Below, piece after piece: positions 51,960-60,028 of a stretch of DNA of 64,000 nt. The DNA comes from Mycolicibacterium setense (GTDB taxonomy: Bacteria > Actinomycetota > Actinomycetes > Mycobacteriales > Mycobacteriaceae). Location of the stretch: contig NZ_JTJW01000010.1 in NCBI RefSeq assembly GCF_000805385.1, positions 806,001-870,000 of the forward strand. Direction: 5' to 3'. Position 1 is the first letter of the stretch, and every line of letters begins with the position of its first letter. Under the pieces are notes generated by a model. It was not told the DNA's origin, made no database searches, and saw only the letters and a program-made list of their open reading frames with translations. The position numbers and the translations under genes are program-made.

Positions 51960-53213
51960 ATGGATACAGGAACCACGGCGTTCATGCTGTGTTGCATCAT
52001 CGGCTTAACGCTGATGATTCCCGGCCTTGCCCTGTTCTACGGCGGCATGGTCTCGGTCAAGAGTTCGACCAACATGATGATGATGACGTTCGGCGCAGTC
52101 GCCCTGGTCGGGGTGCTGTGGGTGCTCGTCGGATTCTCGATGGTCTTCGGCACGTCCTACGGCGGGTTCGTCGGCAGCTTCACCGAGTTCGCCGGAATGA
52201 AAGACCTCATGGAGCCCATGACGACCGTGGCCGGGCTGCCGGTCAGCTTGTTCTCCATCTTCCAGGCCCTGTTCGCGGCCATCACGGTGGCACTGATCTC
52301 CGGCGCGGTCGCCGACCGGATGAAGTTCGGCGCCTGGATGATCTTCGCCGCCGTCTGGGCCGTGCTGGTGTACTTCCCCGTCGCACACTGGGTGTTCGCG
52401 TTCGACGGTGTCGTCACCGAGAATTCGGTCGGCGGCTGGATCGCGAACAAACTTCACGCCATCGACTTCGCCGGCGGCACCGCAGTACACATCAACGCCG
52501 GAGCCGCGGCCCTGGCGGTGGCCATCGTCCTCGGTAAGTCGGCGATGTTCGGTCAGCTGCGCAAGCCGCACAACGTTCCGCTGACCTTGCTGGGCGCCGG
52601 CATGCTGTGGGCCGGCTGGTATGCCTTCAACGGTGGATCCGCCCTGGCCGCAGGCAATTCCGCAGCCATCGTCATGGTGACCACCTTCGTCGCCACCTGC
52701 GCGGCCGTGCTGGCTTGGCTGGCCGTGGAGAAGTTCAGGACCGGCCACGTCACCGGCGTCGGCGCCGCTTCCGGCGCGATCGCCGGCCTGGTCGCCATCA
52801 CCCCCGCGTGCGGTGCGGTCACCCCGATCGGCGCAATTTTCGTCGGCGGCATCGCCGGCGCGGTCTGCGTGTACGCGGTCGGTGTCAAGGAGAAGCTCGG
52901 CTATGACGACTCTCTCGACGTGGTGGGTGTCCACCTGGTCGGTGGTGTCGTGGGCACGCTGCTGGTCGGGTTCTTCGCCAGCGAGGGTATGCCCAACGCC
53001 GTCAACGGCCTGTTCTACGGCGGCGGGGTGGATCAGTTGTGGCGGCAGGCCGTCGCCGCAGGCGCGGTGGCCTGCTACTCGTTCGCCGTCGCCTTCGCCA
53101 TTGCCTACGTGATCAAGAAGACCATGGGCATCCGGATCTCTCCCGAGGAAGAAGAGAAGGGAATCGACACCGCGTTCCACCGGGATTCGGCCTACGAGCT
53201 CGAATTCGCCTGA
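51960..53213 (+). CDS. amtB: Ammonium transporter
   Basis: 417 residues, 11 helices. The twin-His pore is represented by VYFPVAHWVFAF and LDVVGVHLVGGVVG; DFAGGTAVHINAGAAAL is the family signature. Start ATG 51960, six nucleotides after AGGAG; the ATG at 51954 overlaps that spacing. No glnK/glnD follows, unlike the housekeeping amtB-glnB-glnD locus of mycobacteria, so this is an additional transporter tied to the following glutamine-synthetase-like gene. Confidence 0.95.
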   Translation: MDTGTTAFMLCCIIGLTLMIPGLALFYGGMVSVKSSTNMMMMTFGAVALVGVLWVLVGFSMVFGTSYGGFVGSFTEFAGMKDLMEPMTTVAGLPVSLFSIFQALFAAITVALISGAVADRMKFGAWMIFAAVWAVLVYFPVAHWVFAFDGVVTENSVGGWIANKLHAIDFAGGTAVHINAGAAALAVAIVLGKSAMFGQLRKPHNVPLTLLGAGMLWAGWYAFNGGSALAAGNSAAIVMVTTFVATCAAVLAWLAVEKFRTGHVTGVGAASGAIAGLVAITPACGAVTPIGAIFVGGIAGAVCVYAVGVKEKLGYDDSLDVVGVHLVGGVVGTLLVGFFASEGMPNAVNGLFYGGGVDQLWRQAVAAGAVACYSFAVAFAIAYVIKKTMGIRISPEEEEKGIDTAFHRDSAYELEFA

Positions 53214-53346
53214 CAGTCAGTCCGATTCCCCGGCCCGGCTGCCGTGGGCCGCTCTCACGGCAGCCGGTGACCGGGGTTTCCTCGACTTGCCGATGTTTCC
53301 TACTGTGATACTGTGATTCTCAACAAGAGACGAAAGTGCTGGTGCT

Positions 53347-54660
53347 ATGCCCTCCGATCTCGCCACCCTCGCCGAACAATCCGGCACCAAGTTCATCCTC
53401 GCCCTGTTCGTAGACCTGCGTGGAAAGCCCTGCGCCAAACTGGTTCCCGTTGAATCGGTCGAACTTCTCGCCACAGATGGCGTCGGCTTTGCCGGTTACG
53501 CCGTCGGCGCCATGGGCCAGGAACCCAAGGACCCCGACCTGATCGCGATCCCCGATCCGGCGTCGTTCACCCCGATACCGTTCATCAAAGAGGGTCTGGC
53601 CCTGGTGCACTGCGACCCCCATGTCCAGGGCTCACCGTGGCCGTATGCGCCGCGAGTGATCCTCAAGGGACTGATCCAGCGCGCCGCCGACGCCGGATAC
53701 GAACCCTGGGTGGGTGCCGAGGTCGAGTATTTTCTGTTGCGGCGCACCGCCGATGGAGTTCTGAGCACCGCCGACGCGGCCGACACCGCCGCGCAACCGT
53801 GTTACGACGCCCGCGGCGTCACCCGCATGTACGACCACCTGACCGCGATCTCCACCGCGATGAACACCCTCGGCTGGTCCAACTACGCCAACGACCACGA
53901 GGACGGCAACGGCCAATTCGAGCAGAACTTCGAGTTCTCCGACGCTCTGACGACCGCCGACCGGGTGATCACGCTGCGCTACCTGTTGTCGATGATCGCC
54001 GCCGAGCGCGACATGGTGGCGACCTTCATGCCCAAGCCGTTCTCCGACCGCACCGGCAGTGGCCTGCACCTCCACCTGTCACTGACCAGCGGCGGAAACC
54101 CCGTGTTCCCGGCAGGATCCGATGAACCAGACCAACACGGCCTCGGCCTGTCCGAGACGGCATACGCGTTCATCGGCGGCATCCTGGACCACGCCTGTGC
54201 GCTGCAGTCGGTCGTGGCCCCGACTGTCAACTCCTACAAGCGAACCGGCGCCATCTCAACCGCGTCCGGAGCGTCGTGGGCCCCACGCAAGCCCAGCTAC
54301 GGCGGCAACGACCGCACCCATTACATCCGGGTGCCCGACAGTCAGCGCATCGAGTTGCGCGGCGGCGACGGCTCGGCCAATCCGTATCTGGCGATCGCCG
54401 CGGCGCTGGGTGCCGGCCTCGACGGCGTCAAACGCAGCCTCGATCCGGGAGCGGTGGGCGCTCAGGGACCGGCGGCACTGCCACCGACGCTGCTGCACGC
54501 GGTCGAATCACTGGAGATCGACCCGATCGTCACCGGTGTGCTCGACGTCGCGGGCGACGGCGTCGCCTCCTACTTCGCCAACGTCAAACGCGAGGAGTTC
54601 TTCGCCTACCACGGCACCGTGACGCCGTGGGAGGTCGACCAGTACCTGACGGCGTTCTAG
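53347..54660 (+). CDS. Type III glutamine-synthetase-like ligase (GlnT/GmaS-like)
   Basis: 437 residues. Glutamine-synthetase fold: GAEVEYFLLRR (metal Glu), GNGQFEQNFEFSDALTTADR, MPKPFSDRTGSGLHLHLSL, APTVNSYKRTG and RIELRGGDGSANPYLAIAAA. This class includes GlnT and gamma-glutamylmethylamide synthetase, which ligate ammonia, methylamine, ethylamine or ethanolamine to glutamate. The downstream glxBCD genes and flavoprotein match the N-methylglutamate pathway gene set, so an alkylamine substrate should be considered over ammonia. Upstream 133 nt (53214-53346) contain TACTGTGA twice in tandem, perhaps part of the promoter. Confidence 0.88.
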   Translation: MPSDLATLAEQSGTKFILALFVDLRGKPCAKLVPVESVELLATDGVGFAGYAVGAMGQEPKDPDLIAIPDPASFTPIPFIKEGLALVHCDPHVQGSPWPYAPRVILKGLIQRAADAGYEPWVGAEVEYFLLRRTADGVLSTADAADTAAQPCYDARGVTRMYDHLTAISTAMNTLGWSNYANDHEDGNGQFEQNFEFSDALTTADRVITLRYLLSMIAAERDMVATFMPKPFSDRTGSGLHLHLSLTSGGNPVFPAGSDEPDQHGLGLSETAYAFIGGILDHACALQSVVAPTVNSYKRTGAISTASGASWAPRKPSYGGNDRTHYIRVPDSQRIELRGGDGSANPYLAIAAALGAGLDGVKRSLDPGAVGAQGPAALPPTLLHAVESLEIDPIVTGVLDVAGDGVASYFANVKREEFFAYHGTVTPWEVDQYLTAF

Positions 54661-54689
54661 CCGAACGGCTCTCACGAAAGGAGAGGACT

Positions 54690-55559
54690 ATGTGCGGGAT
54701 TGTGGGGCTTCACCTGCGCACACCGGAACTGTATCCGCGCCTCGGCGAACTGCTCGCCGCGATGCTGGGCGAGATGTCCGACCGCGGTGCCGACTCTGCG
54801 GGGATCGCGATCTACGGGGACCCGGAGTGGGCGCCGTACGGGCAGGGCTGCGTCTCGGTGACGGACATCGCCGACTCGCCCGACCTGGGACCGGATGTGG
54901 ATGTGGTGCAGGTTGATTCGACCTACCTGCTGTCAGCCGACATGGACTCCGAGGAATTGCTGGACCTGGTCCGCTCCGCGTATCCGACCGCGCTGATCTC
55001 CGGGTTCGGCCCCGATCTGGCGGTGCTCAAAGGGGTCGGCCATCCCCGCGCCCTGACCGAGGCCTGGGGCCTGGCCAAGGCTCAGGGCTGGCAGGGTGTC
55101 GGGCACACCAGGATGGCCACAGAATCGGCGGTGACGCCGTCGGGCTGCCACCCGTACACGGTCGGCCCCGGACAGTGCCTGGTGCACAACGGATCTTTCG
55201 CCAACCACGCCACCATCCGTCGCGATCTGCGCCGCGCCGGTGTGGTGTTCGACAGCGAGAACGACACCGAGGTGGGCGCCCGGTTCGTGGCCGAACAGCT
55301 GGCGGCCGGCCGCGATGTGGCCACCGCCCTGAAGGAACTCCTCGCGGTCTTTGATGGCTTCTACACCCTGCTGGTCTCCGATCACGACTCGTTCGCGGTG
55401 GTGCGTGACGCCATCGCCTGCAAGCCGGCGGTGATCGCCGAAACCGCCGACTGGGTGGCGATGGCCAGCGAATACCGGGCCCTGGCCGGACTGCCGGGGG
55501 TCGAGCAGGCGCGCATTTGGGAACCGGAACCGGAGGTGGTCTACGCATGGACCAGATGA
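54690..55559 (+). CDS. glxB: Class II glutamine-amidotransferase-like protein (GlxB/MgsA-like)
   Basis: 289 residues. Ntn-type amidotransferase with Cys2 (MCGIVGLHL), MSDRGADSAGIAIYG, GVGHTRMATESAVTPSGCHP and LVHNGSFANHATIR. It corresponds to the N-terminal amidotransferase domain of glutamate synthase as a separate chain. In split glutamate-synthase-like systems (GlxBCD; MgsABC of N-methylglutamate synthase) it removes the amide or alkylamide from the gamma position. GAAAGGAGAGG precedes the ATG. First of three coupled genes. Confidence 0.9.
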   Translation: MCGIVGLHLRTPELYPRLGELLAAMLGEMSDRGADSAGIAIYGDPEWAPYGQGCVSVTDIADSPDLGPDVDVVQVDSTYLLSADMDSEELLDLVRSAYPTALISGFGPDLAVLKGVGHPRALTEAWGLAKAQGWQGVGHTRMATESAVTPSGCHPYTVGPGQCLVHNGSFANHATIRRDLRRAGVVFDSENDTEVGARFVAEQLAAGRDVATALKELLAVFDGFYTLLVSDHDSFAVVRDAIACKPAVIAETADWVAMASEYRALAGLPGVEQARIWEPEPEVVYAWTR

Positions 55560-56239
55560 CACTGACCCGATTTGACCTCCGCACAACGCCTTTGCGTGAA
55601 GTCAACGCCGCACTGCATCAATCGGACGTCGAGGGCGAGTACGTCATCGCCCATCCCGACGGCGCGCACAACGTGGCGGTCGGGCTCAACGTGCCGGTGC
55701 GTGTCACCGTCGAAGGCCACGTCGGCTACTACGCAGCCGGGATGAATCAGCTCGCCGAGGTCACGATCGACGGCAACGCCGGTACCGGAGTGGCCGAGAA
55801 CATGATGAGCGGCACGGTGCGCGTCACCGGAAATGCCTCGCAGTCCGCGGGTGCCACCGCCCACGGCGGGCTGCTGGTCATCGAGGGGGACGCGGCTGCG
55901 CGTTGCGGAATCTCGATGAAGGGCGTCGACATCGTGGTGGGCGGCAGCATCGGCCACATGAGCGCGTTCATGGCCCAAGCGGGCCGGCTGGTGGTCCGCG
56001 GCGACGCCGGGGAGGCGCTCGGTGACTCGATCTACGAGGCCCGCATCTACGTCCGTGGTGAGGTGGCCTCGCTGGGCGCCGACTGTATCGCCAAGCCCAT
56101 GCGGGCCGAGCACCATGCCGAGCTCGCGGAGTTGTTGGCAGCCAGTGGCTTCCGCGACGACGACACCGCGTCCTACACCCGCTACGGCTCGGCCCGCGAC
56201 CTCTACCACTTCCACGTCGACAATGCGAGTGCCTACTGA
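55547..56239 (+). CDS. glxC: GltB C-terminal (GXGXG)-domain protein (GlxC/MgsB-like)
   Basis: 230 residues. Right-handed beta-helix of the glutamate synthase alpha subunit C-terminus: repeated Gly/Ala turns (VTIDGNAGTGVAENMMSGTV, RVTGNASQSAGATAHGG, VVGGSIGHMSAFMAQAG). Structural subunit that docks the amidotransferase to the FMN domain. Start ATG 55547 has GGAGG ten nucleotides upstream; the ATG at 55556 would give the ATGA overlap but a poor spacing. Ends TGATG with glxD. Confidence 0.9.
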   Translation: MDQMTLTRFDLRTTPLREVNAALHQSDVEGEYVIAHPDGAHNVAVGLNVPVRVTVEGHVGYYAAGMNQLAEVTIDGNAGTGVAENMMSGTVRVTGNASQSAGATAHGGLLVIEGDAAARCGISMKGVDIVVGGSIGHMSAFMAQAGRLVVRGDAGEALGDSIYEARIYVRGEVASLGADCIAKPMRAEHHAELAELLAASGFRDDDTASYTRYGSARDLYHFHVDNASAY

Positions 56240-57570
56240 TGACGAACCTGCGCGAATCCGCCACCTTCGATCGGTCCACGATCGCCGACATCCAGCGCGC
56301 CGCCGAGACCGGCATCTACGACATCCGCGGTTGGGGCGCCAAACGCCGCCTGCCCCATTTCGACGATCTGCTGTTCCTCGGTGCGTCGATGTCGCGCTAC
56401 CCACTCGAGGGCTACCGCGAACGTTGCGGCACCGACGTGGTGCTCGGCGACCGACACGCGAAACACCCTCTGCACCTGGATATCCCGGTCACCATCGCGG
56501 GCATGAGCTTCGGCGCCCTGTCCGGGCCAGCCAAGGAAGCCCTGGGCCGCGGCGCCAGTGAGGCAGGCACCTCGACCACCACGGGCGACGGCGGTATGAC
56601 GCCCGAGGAGCGCGGGCAGAGCAAGCACCTGGTGTATCAGTACCTGCCCTCGCGCTACGGGATGAACCCCGACGACCTGCGCAAGGCCGATGCCATCGAG
56701 GTGGTGCTCGGCCAGGGCGCCAAACCCGGCGGCGGCGGAATGCTGTTGGGCCAGAAGATCTCCCCGCGGGTAGCCCAGATGCGGACCCTGCCCGAGGGCA
56801 TAGACCAGCGCAGCGCCTGCCGGCACCCGGACTGGACCGGCCCCGACGATCTCACCATCAAGATCAACGAACTGCGCGAGATCACCGACTGGGAGAAGCC
56901 GATCTACGTCAAGGTCGGGGCCACCCGCACCTACTACGACGTGAAGCTCGCCGTGCATGCCGGGGCCGACGTGGTGGTGGTCGACGGCATGCAGGGCGGC
57001 ACGGCCGCCACCCAGGAGGTGTTCATCGAACACGTCGGTATCCCCACACTGGCCGCGGTGCCGCAGGCGGTGCAGGCGTTGCAGGAGCTCGGCGTCCATC
57101 GCACCGGGGCGAGCGGAGCGACGGGGAATAAGGGAGTGCAGCTGATCGTGAGCGGTGGCATTCGCTCGGGCGCTGATGTGGCCAAGGCGCTGGCGTTGGG
57201 CGCCGACGCGGTGGCGATCGGCACCGCCGCGTTGATCGCACTCGGGGACAACCACCCGCGCTATGCCGCCGAATACGAGAAGCTGGGCAGCGCAGCCGGT
57301 TTCTACGACGACTTCCAGGACGGACGCGACCCGGCCGGTATCACCACCCAGGACCCGGAGCTGGCGGCCCGCTTCGACCCGGTCGAGGGCGGCCGGCGAC
57401 TGGCCAACTATCTGCGGGTGCTGACCATGGAGGCTCAGACAATCGCCCGGGCCTGCGGCAAGGCGCACGTGTGCCACCTGGAGCCCGAGGATCTGGTGGC
57501 GATCACCATCGAAGCGGCGGCAATGGCGCGGGTCCCGCTGGCCGGCACCAACTGGATTCCGGGCCAATGA
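56239..57570 (+). CDS. glxD: FMN-binding glutamate-synthase-like subunit (GlxD/MgsC-like)
   Basis: 443 residues. Corresponds to the FMN/TIM-barrel domain of glutamate synthase: ITIAGMSFGALSGPAKEALG (start of barrel), GAKPGGGGMLLGQKISPRVA, DVVVVDGMQGGTAATQEVFI, LIVSGGIRSGADVAKALALG and a Cys/His-containing C-terminus (RACGKAHVCHLEPEDL) for a cluster. A 10-residue insertion GASGATGNKG interrupts the barrel loop before LIVSGG and looks repeat-derived. Coupled to glxC (TGATG) and to the flavoprotein gene (ATGA). Confidence 0.9.
   Translation: MTNLRESATFDRSTIADIQRAAETGIYDIRGWGAKRRLPHFDDLLFLGASMSRYPLEGYRERCGTDVVLGDRHAKHPLHLDIPVTIAGMSFGALSGPAKEALGRGASEAGTSTTTGDGGMTPEERGQSKHLVYQYLPSRYGMNPDDLRKADAIEVVLGQGAKPGGGGMLLGQKISPRVAQMRTLPEGIDQRSACRHPDWTGPDDLTIKINELREITDWEKPIYVKVGATRTYYDVKLAVHAGADVVVVDGMQGGTAATQEVFIEHVGIPTLAAVPQAVQALQELGVHRTGASGATGNKGVQLIVSGGIRSGADVAKALALGADAVAIGTAALIALGDNHPRYAAEYEKLGSAAGFYDDFQDGRDPAGITTQDPELAARFDPVEGGRRLANYLRVLTMEAQTIARACGKAHVCHLEPEDLVAITIEAAAMARVPLAGTNWIPGQ
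57103..57137. repeat. Repeat-like GC-rich insertion inside glxD
   Basis: GGGGCGAGCGGAGCGACGGG and the bases after it resemble the simple GAGCGxAGCGA-type sequences scattered at mycobacterial gene junctions. It adds about ten residues in frame. Confidence 0.4.
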
Positions 57571-58754
57571 GCGCAACGGCAGACGTCGTCATCGTCGGGG
57601 GCGGGCTGGAGGGTGCTGCGGCGGCCTGGGCGCTGAGTCAGCGCGGCGTCACCAATGTGACCGTCCTGGAACGTAATACCGTCGGCTCCGGCATGACCGG
57701 CAAATCCAGCGGCATCGTGCGCTGCCACTACGGGGTGAGCTCACTGGCCGCCATGGCCGCCGTCGGCCTCGAGGTGTTCGAGAATGCCGAACACTATTTC
57801 GGGACCGACATCGGGTTCCGGCAGACCGGCTATGTCGTCGGCGTCGGGGAACGCAACGTCGACAACCTGCGCATGAGCCTGGCCGCCCAACGTGAGGTCG
57901 GCGTGCAGACCGAGGAGATCGACGCCGCGGAGGTGGCCAAGCTGTGGCCGTGGGCGGATCTGGAACCGTTCGCGGCCTTCGGGTGGGAGGCTCGCGGCGG
58001 ATACGGCGACGCCTACCAGACCGCGCAAGCCTTCGCGGTGACGGCCAGAGCGGCGGGGGTGCGAATTCAGCAGGGCGCCAACGTTACCGGGCTGCTGCTC
58101 GACGGGGACCGAGTCACCGGCGTCGCAATGGCCGACGGCACGCGGGTCTCGGCCGGCACCGTCGTCGTCGCCACCGGAGTATGGACCGGTCCGTTCCTGG
58201 CGGCCCATGGCATCGACATCCCGATCCATGTGCACCGTGAACAGATCGTGACCATCAAACCCGGGGTGGACACGGGTCCCGTGCCCGTGTTCTCCGATCT
58301 CGTCTCGCTGCAATACATCCGGCCCGAACCCAACGGCGAACTGCTGTTCGGAAATTCCGATCTAGCCGAGTTGGAGCTTGCCGACCCCGACGATTACCTG
58401 AACCGGGCGACCGACGGGTTCATCGACCTGACCGTCGACAAGGTCGGCACCCGGTTTCCCGGTTTCCCCGACGCGGCGATCACCGGCAGCTACGCCGGCT
58501 GCTACGACGTCACCCCGGACTGGAACCCCGTCATCTCGCATTCCGGCGTCGACGGCCTGCTGGTGGCGGCCGGATTCAGCGGACACGGCTTCAAGATCGC
58601 TCCGGCGGTCGGCAGGCTCGTCGCCGACCTGGTGATCGACGACCACAGCCGCAACCCGCGGATACCCGAGTCGGATTTCCGCCTGGCCCGGTTCGCAGAG
58701 GACAATTTGCTCAAGAGCCGGTACCCGTATGTCGGTGCCGGGGAGATGCGATAG
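57567..58754 (+). CDS. FAD-dependent amine oxidoreductase (sarcosine-oxidase beta/NMG-dehydrogenase-like)
   Basis: 395 residues, ATG overlapping the glxD stop. N-terminal dinucleotide motif VVIVGGGLEGAAAAWAL, then VTVLERNTVGSGMTGKSSGI, and the C-terminal FAD segment GLLVAAGFSGHGFKIAPAVG. DadA/sarcosine-oxidase-like D-amino-acid/N-methylamino-acid oxidase family. In the N-methylglutamate route the final enzyme is a sarcosine-oxidase-like dehydrogenase; here a single chain stands in that place. The oxidant and acceptor are unknown. Confidence 0.88.
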   Translation: MSATADVVIVGGGLEGAAAAWALSQRGVTNVTVLERNTVGSGMTGKSSGIVRCHYGVSSLAAMAAVGLEVFENAEHYFGTDIGFRQTGYVVGVGERNVDNLRMSLAAQREVGVQTEEIDAAEVAKLWPWADLEPFAAFGWEARGGYGDAYQTAQAFAVTARAAGVRIQQGANVTGLLLDGDRVTGVAMADGTRVSAGTVVVATGVWTGPFLAAHGIDIPIHVHREQIVTIKPGVDTGPVPVFSDLVSLQYIRPEPNGELLFGNSDLAELELADPDDYLNRATDGFIDLTVDKVGTRFPGFPDAAITGSYAGCYDVTPDWNPVISHSGVDGLLVAAGFSGHGFKIAPAVGRLVADLVIDDHSRNPRIPESDFRLARFAEDNLLKSRYPYVGAGEMR

Positions 58755-58767
58755 ACGGGGGGCGCGC

Positions 58768-58841
58768 ATGAGGCACAGCAAGAAGCCGCAGGCGGATTGC
58801 GCGTGAGGGACAGCAAGAAGCCGCAGGCGGATTGCGCGTGA
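58768..58841 (+). repeat. Two 35-bp tandem repeats, each a coupled 12-codon mini-ORF (MIRU-like)
   Basis: Copy 1 is 58768-58802 and copy 2 58803-58837. Each starts with ATG/GTG and reads MRHSKKPQADCA or VRDSKKPQADCA, ending in GTGA where the GTG starts the next unit: 58803, then 58838 of the regulator gene. Only a few bases differ between copies. The arrangement is that of MIRU elements, whose reading frames overlap the ends of flanking genes. Confidence 0.85.
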
Positions 58842-59482
58842 GTGACGTTCCGCTGATCCGGAATGCCGGCACGGCCCGCGAGCGCGATCCGCACGCCCCG
58901 GTCGAGGACCTGGAATTCGAGGCCGCGATCGGGCGCAACGTGCGTCAACTTCGCCAGCAACACGGGCTGACCGTCGCCGACATGGCCGCCCGGGTGGGCA
59001 TCTCCAAGGCGATGCTGTCCAAGATCGAGAACGCCCAGACGTCCTGCAGCCTGTCCACCCTGGCCCTGCTCGCCAAGGGGCTCGACGTTCCGGTGACCAG
59101 CCTGTTCCGCGGGGCCGATGTCGAACGTCCGGCGGCATTCGTCAAAGCGGGCACCGGGCCCGAGATCGTGCGCAACGGCACCAAGCAGGGTCACGAGTAC
59201 CAGTTGCTCAGCTCACTGCGTGGCGAGCACAAGCGCCTGGAATGCCTTCACGTCACGCTGACCGAGAAGAGTCAGACGTATCCGCTGTTCCAGCATCCGG
59301 GCACCGAGTTCATCTACATGCTCTCCGGTGTCATGGACTACAGCCACAGCCGCTCGGTCTATCGGCTGCAGCCCGGGGATTCCCTGCAGATCGACGGGGA
59401 AGGCGCGCACGGACCGGTGGACCTGATCGAACTGCCGATCCGGTTCCTGTCGGTGATCGCCTTCCCCGATTCGCAGGTGTGA
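58838..59482 (+). CDS. XRE-family regulator with C-terminal cupin domain
   Basis: 214 residues from GTG 58838, overlapping the stop of the second mini-ORF; a TTG two codons earlier is possible. Helix-turn-helix VRQLRQQHGLTVADMAARVG / ISKAMLSKIENAQTSCSL (about residues 30-75) and cupin (LFQHPGTEFIYMLSGVMDY; YRLQPGDSLQIDGEGAHGPV). PuuR-like proteins of this kind control amine and amino-acid catabolism, which fits the upstream genes. Linked to them by the repeat-encoded mini-ORFs. Confidence 0.92.
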   Translation: MSDVPLIRNAGTARERDPHAPVEDLEFEAAIGRNVRQLRQQHGLTVADMAARVGISKAMLSKIENAQTSCSLSTLALLAKGLDVPVTSLFRGADVERPAAFVKAGTGPEIVRNGTKQGHEYQLLSSLRGEHKRLECLHVTLTEKSQTYPLFQHPGTEFIYMLSGVMDYSHSRSVYRLQPGDSLQIDGEGAHGPVDLIELPIRFLSVIAFPDSQV

Positions 59483-59496
59483 GTCACCTCTCCGGT

Positions 59497-59712
59497 CTAC
59501 TCGTAGATGCTGATGATCCGCTGCGGGCCGTGGTGGTTGTGCCAGCCGGGTTTCATGCCGGGGGCCGGGGTGGCGTAGGTGTCGGGGCTGTAGCGGTTAC
59601 CCGAACCTTCCGGTCCCTGCGCGGCGGCCGTGCCGGCCAGCCCCAGCGCGACGGCGCCGAGGAAGCCCGCGGACAGGATGGGCAGTGCCAGAGCCTTGGT
59701 GAAGTTTGACAT
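59497..59712 (-). CDS. Small exported protein, function unknown
   Basis: 71 residues, ATG 59712 preceded by AAAGGA. A signal peptide (ALALPILSAGFLGAVALGLAGTAAA) leaves a mature chain of about 36 residues rich in Gly, Pro, His and Tyr (NRYSPDTYATPAPGMKPGWH). No cysteines. Similar tiny secreted proteins are common in mycobacteria; I cannot assign a role. Confidence 0.75.
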   Translation of the reverse strand: MSNFTKALALPILSAGFLGAVALGLAGTAAAQGPEGSGNRYSPDTYATPAPGMKPGWHNHHGPQRIISIYE

Positions 59713-59901
59713 GGTCTGAATCCTTTGTCTCAGTTGGCTTTTCGTTTTCCTTGCCGGCTTGTTGGGCCGCTGAGACAAGAATGCGCTCCGGACGCCGCCG
59801 GGTATGTCGGTCGATCAGGCCACGGGGGTGGTGAAGATGTGTTCCCCCAATCGGAGGAACCGCACGTCAACCTCTGGTTTTGGCCTGGGATTGGCGCGGA
59901 G

Positions 59902-59907
59902 TACAGT
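59902..59907 (+). promoter_or_regulatory. -10 element TACAGT of the leuA leader transcript
   Basis: TACAGT is seven nucleotides before the GTG at 59915; TTGGCC (59880-59885) 16 nt upstream may serve as -35. The transcript would begin at the leader peptide start codon. Confidence 0.6.
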
Positions 59908-59914
59908 TGAGCGC

Positions 59915-59956
59915 GTGCAGCGGGTGCTCCTTCTCGGACGCCGCGACGGGGTCTGA
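59915..59956 (+). CDS. leuA leader peptide (three consecutive Leu codons)
   Basis: VQRVLLLGRRDGV, 13 residues, GTG start with no ribosome-binding site, consistent with leaderless translation. CTC CTT CTC are the control codons. The stop lies inside the following hairpin, so ribosome stalling at leucine codons would change RNA folding. Confidence 0.7.
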   Translation: MQRVLLLGRRDGV

Positions 59957-59984
59957 TCAGACCGGCTTCCTGTCGCGGGTTTTT
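59941..59984 (+). terminator. Attenuator hairpin upstream of leuA
   Basis: CCGCGAC (59941-59947) pairs with GTCGCGG (59972-59978), followed by TTTTT at 59980-59984. The enclosed GGTCTGATCAGACC is itself a perfect palindrome and could form an alternative stem. Confidence 0.75.
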
Positions 59985-60028
59985 GCGATGCGCCGGTCGG
60001 GTCCCCCTTCAACTCCCGGAGCAAAACC

